Below are positions 7,660 through 10,000 of a stretch of 10,000 nucleotides of DNA, piece after piece. The DNA is taken from the NCBI GenBank assembly GCA_009663005.1, contig VIGQ01000222.1, forward strand, positions 17,501-27,500, read 5' to 3'. The notes beneath the pieces were generated by a model that saw only the letters and a list, made by a program, of their open reading frames with translations, searched no databases and had not been told where the DNA came from. Origin of the DNA: Actinidia chinensis (Eukaryota; Streptophyta; Magnoliopsida; Ericales; Actinidiaceae). The translations under genes were made by a program, and so were the position numbers. Numbering within the stretch: position 1 is the stretch's first letter; each line of letters opens with the position of its first letter.

Positions 7660-8586
7660 TGTATAAATTTTTGATTTCCAAAAAACCGAGAGGTTATGAC
7701 ACATTACTTCTCGGTTATATAGCATTTAGGAAAGTTGACCAAGATTTTACCCGGCAACATAGTTTTTCAGATAAAAATTTAGTCCAATGTTCCATTAGGC
7801 GTAACTTTTTCATTCGGAATGTGTTTGAGCCCAATGATTTACCAAATTTAAAGTGACTAAGTCTATTTTCAAATTAGATTGACTAAAGTAGGAATAATGA
7901 TTGAGGTGCTTGTAATGCGGATTGAATGAAATAGTATTGAGAGAGCAATATTCCAAATCTTAACTTTATGTTCTTTGTATTGCCTATGAAGTTGTGGAAA
8001 GCGAATTGCCTTATTTCTATTACAAGCAGTGAGGTGTATGAATGGTTAATTCAGGAGCCCTCGACACCTATTTCTAAGAATGTCATCTTAGAACTAGTAA
8101 ACTTTGGGTCAAGGTCGGGAGTTTATATGAGTTCAATCATTTTATAGTGTATCATTGAGCGTAATTTGATGTTTCTATCCCTTACATGTAGGACCCGCCA
8201 CGTTAGCACCTAGTCGGGAGGGAAAATAAGGTTGATTAGTAACACATTGCCATGGACAAACTAATTTATTTCAAAAATGCTTTCAATAAGTATTATGTAT
8301 ATGACAACCATTTTTTCATGCCTTAATGCATTAACTATATGGTCCATGATATAAATGTAATGTCTACAAAATATATGCTATGTATCACGTTTATGAAAGG
8401 AGAAACCCATTGGATAGTGTTTTAAATGAAAAGAAAAGCAGAGTATGTTCGAGATATATATGTATGATGACACTCGGTTGGTCCTCTCTGGTGGAACCTT
8501 AACCAAGCCAAGATAGTACTAAGGAAATATGGGATGTGAAATAAAATCATCTACAATCGAGATATCTCAATCTACAGAGCCCCAGC

Positions 8587-9122
8587 GTAACCTATATGGT
8601 TACATACCATATCGACGTTTGTCACACTTTTATCTATGCTTATGTTGAATATTTGAGTTTATGAAAGTTCAAGTTAAGAAATTATTGATATGCTTTACAT
8701 GATGATGATTCAATGAGATATGTATTACATGCTGCAATTGATTTACAATTTTATAAGCAACATTTGCGCGTCTTCTAACGGTAAGAACATTGTAACTTAT
8801 TATCATCTACGATAGGCGGACAGAAAATAAACGCATTAGTCCTATGATAGAGGACAGAAACAAACTATCCTTGAGGGAGTACGTTCATTGCCCCTAATGA
8901 GCCAATGTGTAACCTATATGGTTAATATGTTGCGTGACCCAAGGGTTACTTCACTGAGTTGTTGTACTAAAGTCCTATGATATAGGACGTGAAAGAAACT
9001 ATCTAGTCCTCAGGTAGATACCGGGACGTGAAATAAGACTTATCTATGAGTCGGAGAAAGCCATGGCCTAAAGAGCCCCAGTGGACCTATTATGGTTAAT
9101 AAGTTCGTAACCGAAAGGTTAC
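8587..9122 (+). repeat. Repeated hairpin motifs within LTR C
   Basis: Two motif types recur. GTAACCTATATGGTTAC (8587-8603, 6-bp arms) recurs as GTAACCTATATGGTTAA (8909-8925) and as a hairpin with another loop, GTAACCGAAAGGTTAC (9107-9122). GTCCTATGATAGAGGAC and GTCCTATGATATAGGAC (from 8839 and 8972) share downstream AAACTATC, giving a direct repeat of about 32 bp some 133 bp apart (8838-8869 and 8971-9003). GAGCCCCAG also recurs, at 8578 and 9073. Subrepeats of this kind are common in the U3 part of long plant LTRs. Confidence 0.75.
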
Positions 9123-9609
9123 CAATAGTGGGACTGAAGGGTTTTACTCTCGTCTTTGGGACTGAAAGGGGTTACATAGCCAAGGTTGAAATCTGTGACA
9201 TTTAAACTACGTTGCTACGCTTACGATTCCAAATATTAAGTATACGATTCAAGCGTTAGTTATGAACTGAATTACGGTTTTTCAAGTTCTAGCTATGGTT
9301 GAAAAAAGGATTTTAAGATAGCTATGTTTAACTTTTTAAGTTTCTTGATAATGTTTGCTACTGCATTCCAAGGTTATTTATATAGTATGGCAAATGATCT
9401 ATGGATTTAATGTTCATGCCCATTGTGGTTATTCACTAAGCAATTAGCTAATTTTCGAAATATCAATTTCAGGAAGCCAATCCGATGGAACCGGGGAACC
9501 GTAGAGGATACACGAGCTGGGGTTTTTAGTTTTGTGGCCAAAAAGCCTTATGGAGTTTGCTATGGGAGAGATAATATGTTATAGTGGCTAATGTACGGCC
9601 CGTTGTATT

Positions 9610-9617
9610 TATAAATT
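9610..9617 (+). promoter_or_regulatory. Probable TATA box of LTR C
   Basis: TATAAATT lies about 245 bp before the LTR 3' end, a plausible distance for U3-R placement in a 2.2-kb LTR. Support is position and sequence only. Confidence 0.4.
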
Positions 9618-9781
9618 AAGGTGGCCGACTTTATTACTTGTTGTGAAATTTAATACTTCAAGCAAGCTGATATATAACATTGTGTATACATTACACTTCT
9701 ATAATTTTAGTTATTATGACGTTTTGTGAAAAGAAAAATTTATTCATTTTAAATGAGTATGCACAAGTGGATTAACTGAAA

Positions 9782-9822
<41 letters not shown>

Positions 9823-9862
9823 TTGCCCATGATCCGCATAGGTCGGGTTGCGGGGCATGACA

Positions 9863-10000
9863 AACTCTTTATACCTTGCTATGGATTGAATATCCAAGAA
9901 AGATCGTCTTGTCAGCTTTTGCATCAAACTTTCTGAGGTTGACTCTTATTGTTTATTCAAAAATAAAAGAGTATTTGCATCAAAAGCTCTAAAGCTATTA
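9863..10000 (-). pseudogene. Ty1/copia integrase C-terminal remnant
   Basis: On the minus strand, VNLRKFDAKADKTIFLGYS followed by IHSKV (about 9945-9872) matches the copia motif (L.KFDPK.D..IFLGYS..SKAYRV) at the end of integrase, upstream of reverse transcriptase. A stop (TAA) replaces the expected tyrosine codon just after, and the frame changes before it. Strand and order agree with the reverse transcriptase at 6600-7659, so this is most likely the same element split by LTR C. It continues beyond the window. Confidence 0.75.

Larger units (their letters stand above)
7660..9862 (+). mobile_element. LTR C: 2.2-kb solo LTR, probably Ty3/gypsy chromovirus, inside the copia remnant
   Basis: The left boundary (TGTATAAATTTTTG at 7660) is placed where the copia frame ends. 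The right boundary is CA at 9861-9862 in GGTCGGGTTGCGGGGCATGACA, which looks like the 3' end of Tekay/Del-type chromovirus LTRs (ending GTGACA). Copia integrase sequence begins immediately after, and no tRNA-Met primer-binding site follows, so it is a solo LTR. Inside are repeated hairpin-forming motifs (8587-9122) and a TATA box (9610-9617). The flanking pentamers (TTAAT and AACTC) do not match. About 250 codons of copia sequence normally found between the two flanks are missing, so a deletion may have removed one edge. No protein-like frame exists; the 65-codon frame at 7659-7856 is chance. It shares no obvious similarity with LTRs A and B. Confidence 0.6.

Noticed and set aside
7659..7856. 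Plus-strand 65-codon open frame
   Set aside because: It falls inside LTR C, has no family resemblance and no continuation.
1..10000. A new multi-gene defence or metabolic system
   Set aside because: No intact gene cluster is present; all coding traces are retroelement or transposon-associated and carry frameshifts and stops.

Overview
The window reads as AT-rich nuclear DNA of a eudicot plant. It contains no intact protein gene, rRNA or tRNA. Essentially everything recognisable is decayed, nested transposable-element sequence: LTR retrotransposon pieces, a MITE, and a transposon-associated gene broken in two. The evidence is TG...CA long terminal repeats with plant-type TATA boxes, a Ty1/copia polymerase remnant with the YVDD motif, and many frameshifts and stops. 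Open frames are short; the long-looking ones at 2158-2598 and 5412-5684 (both minus) are parts of the broken gene.

Layout. 1-1254 has no coding signal and may be the 3' internal region of an old Ty3/gypsy element, because it runs directly into an LTR copy (LTR A, 1255 to about 1991). LTR A carries a 219-bp MITE at 1271-1489. A minus-strand pseudogene follows, in two blocks: its 3' half at 2189-3092 and its 5' half at 4974-5648. Between the blocks lies a related LTR (LTR B, 3093-4973) with no internal retroelement sequence, so it looks like a solo LTR inserted into the gene. Upstream of the pseudogene start are a TATA box (near 5830) and then a 630-bp tandem array (5851-6480) of about 71-bp units. 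Each unit carries a pair of TGTCGACA palindromes about 22 bp apart.

From about 6600 to the end is a minus-strand Ty1/copia remnant: RNase H and reverse transcriptase at 6600-7659, integrase C-terminus at 9863-10000. A second, unrelated 2.2-kb LTR (LTR C, 7660-9862, probably chromovirus type) separates the two pieces.

Inferred history: a copia element and a transposon-derived gene lay side by side, gypsy elements inserted into each, recombination left solo LTRs, and a MITE then landed in LTR A. The least explained items are the paired-palindrome array just upstream of the pseudogene promoter and the pseudogene itself, which has a basic N-terminus, a conserved core, a coiled coil, an acidic stretch and a Pro/Ser tail. 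All family assignments are from reading the sequence; no database search was possible.
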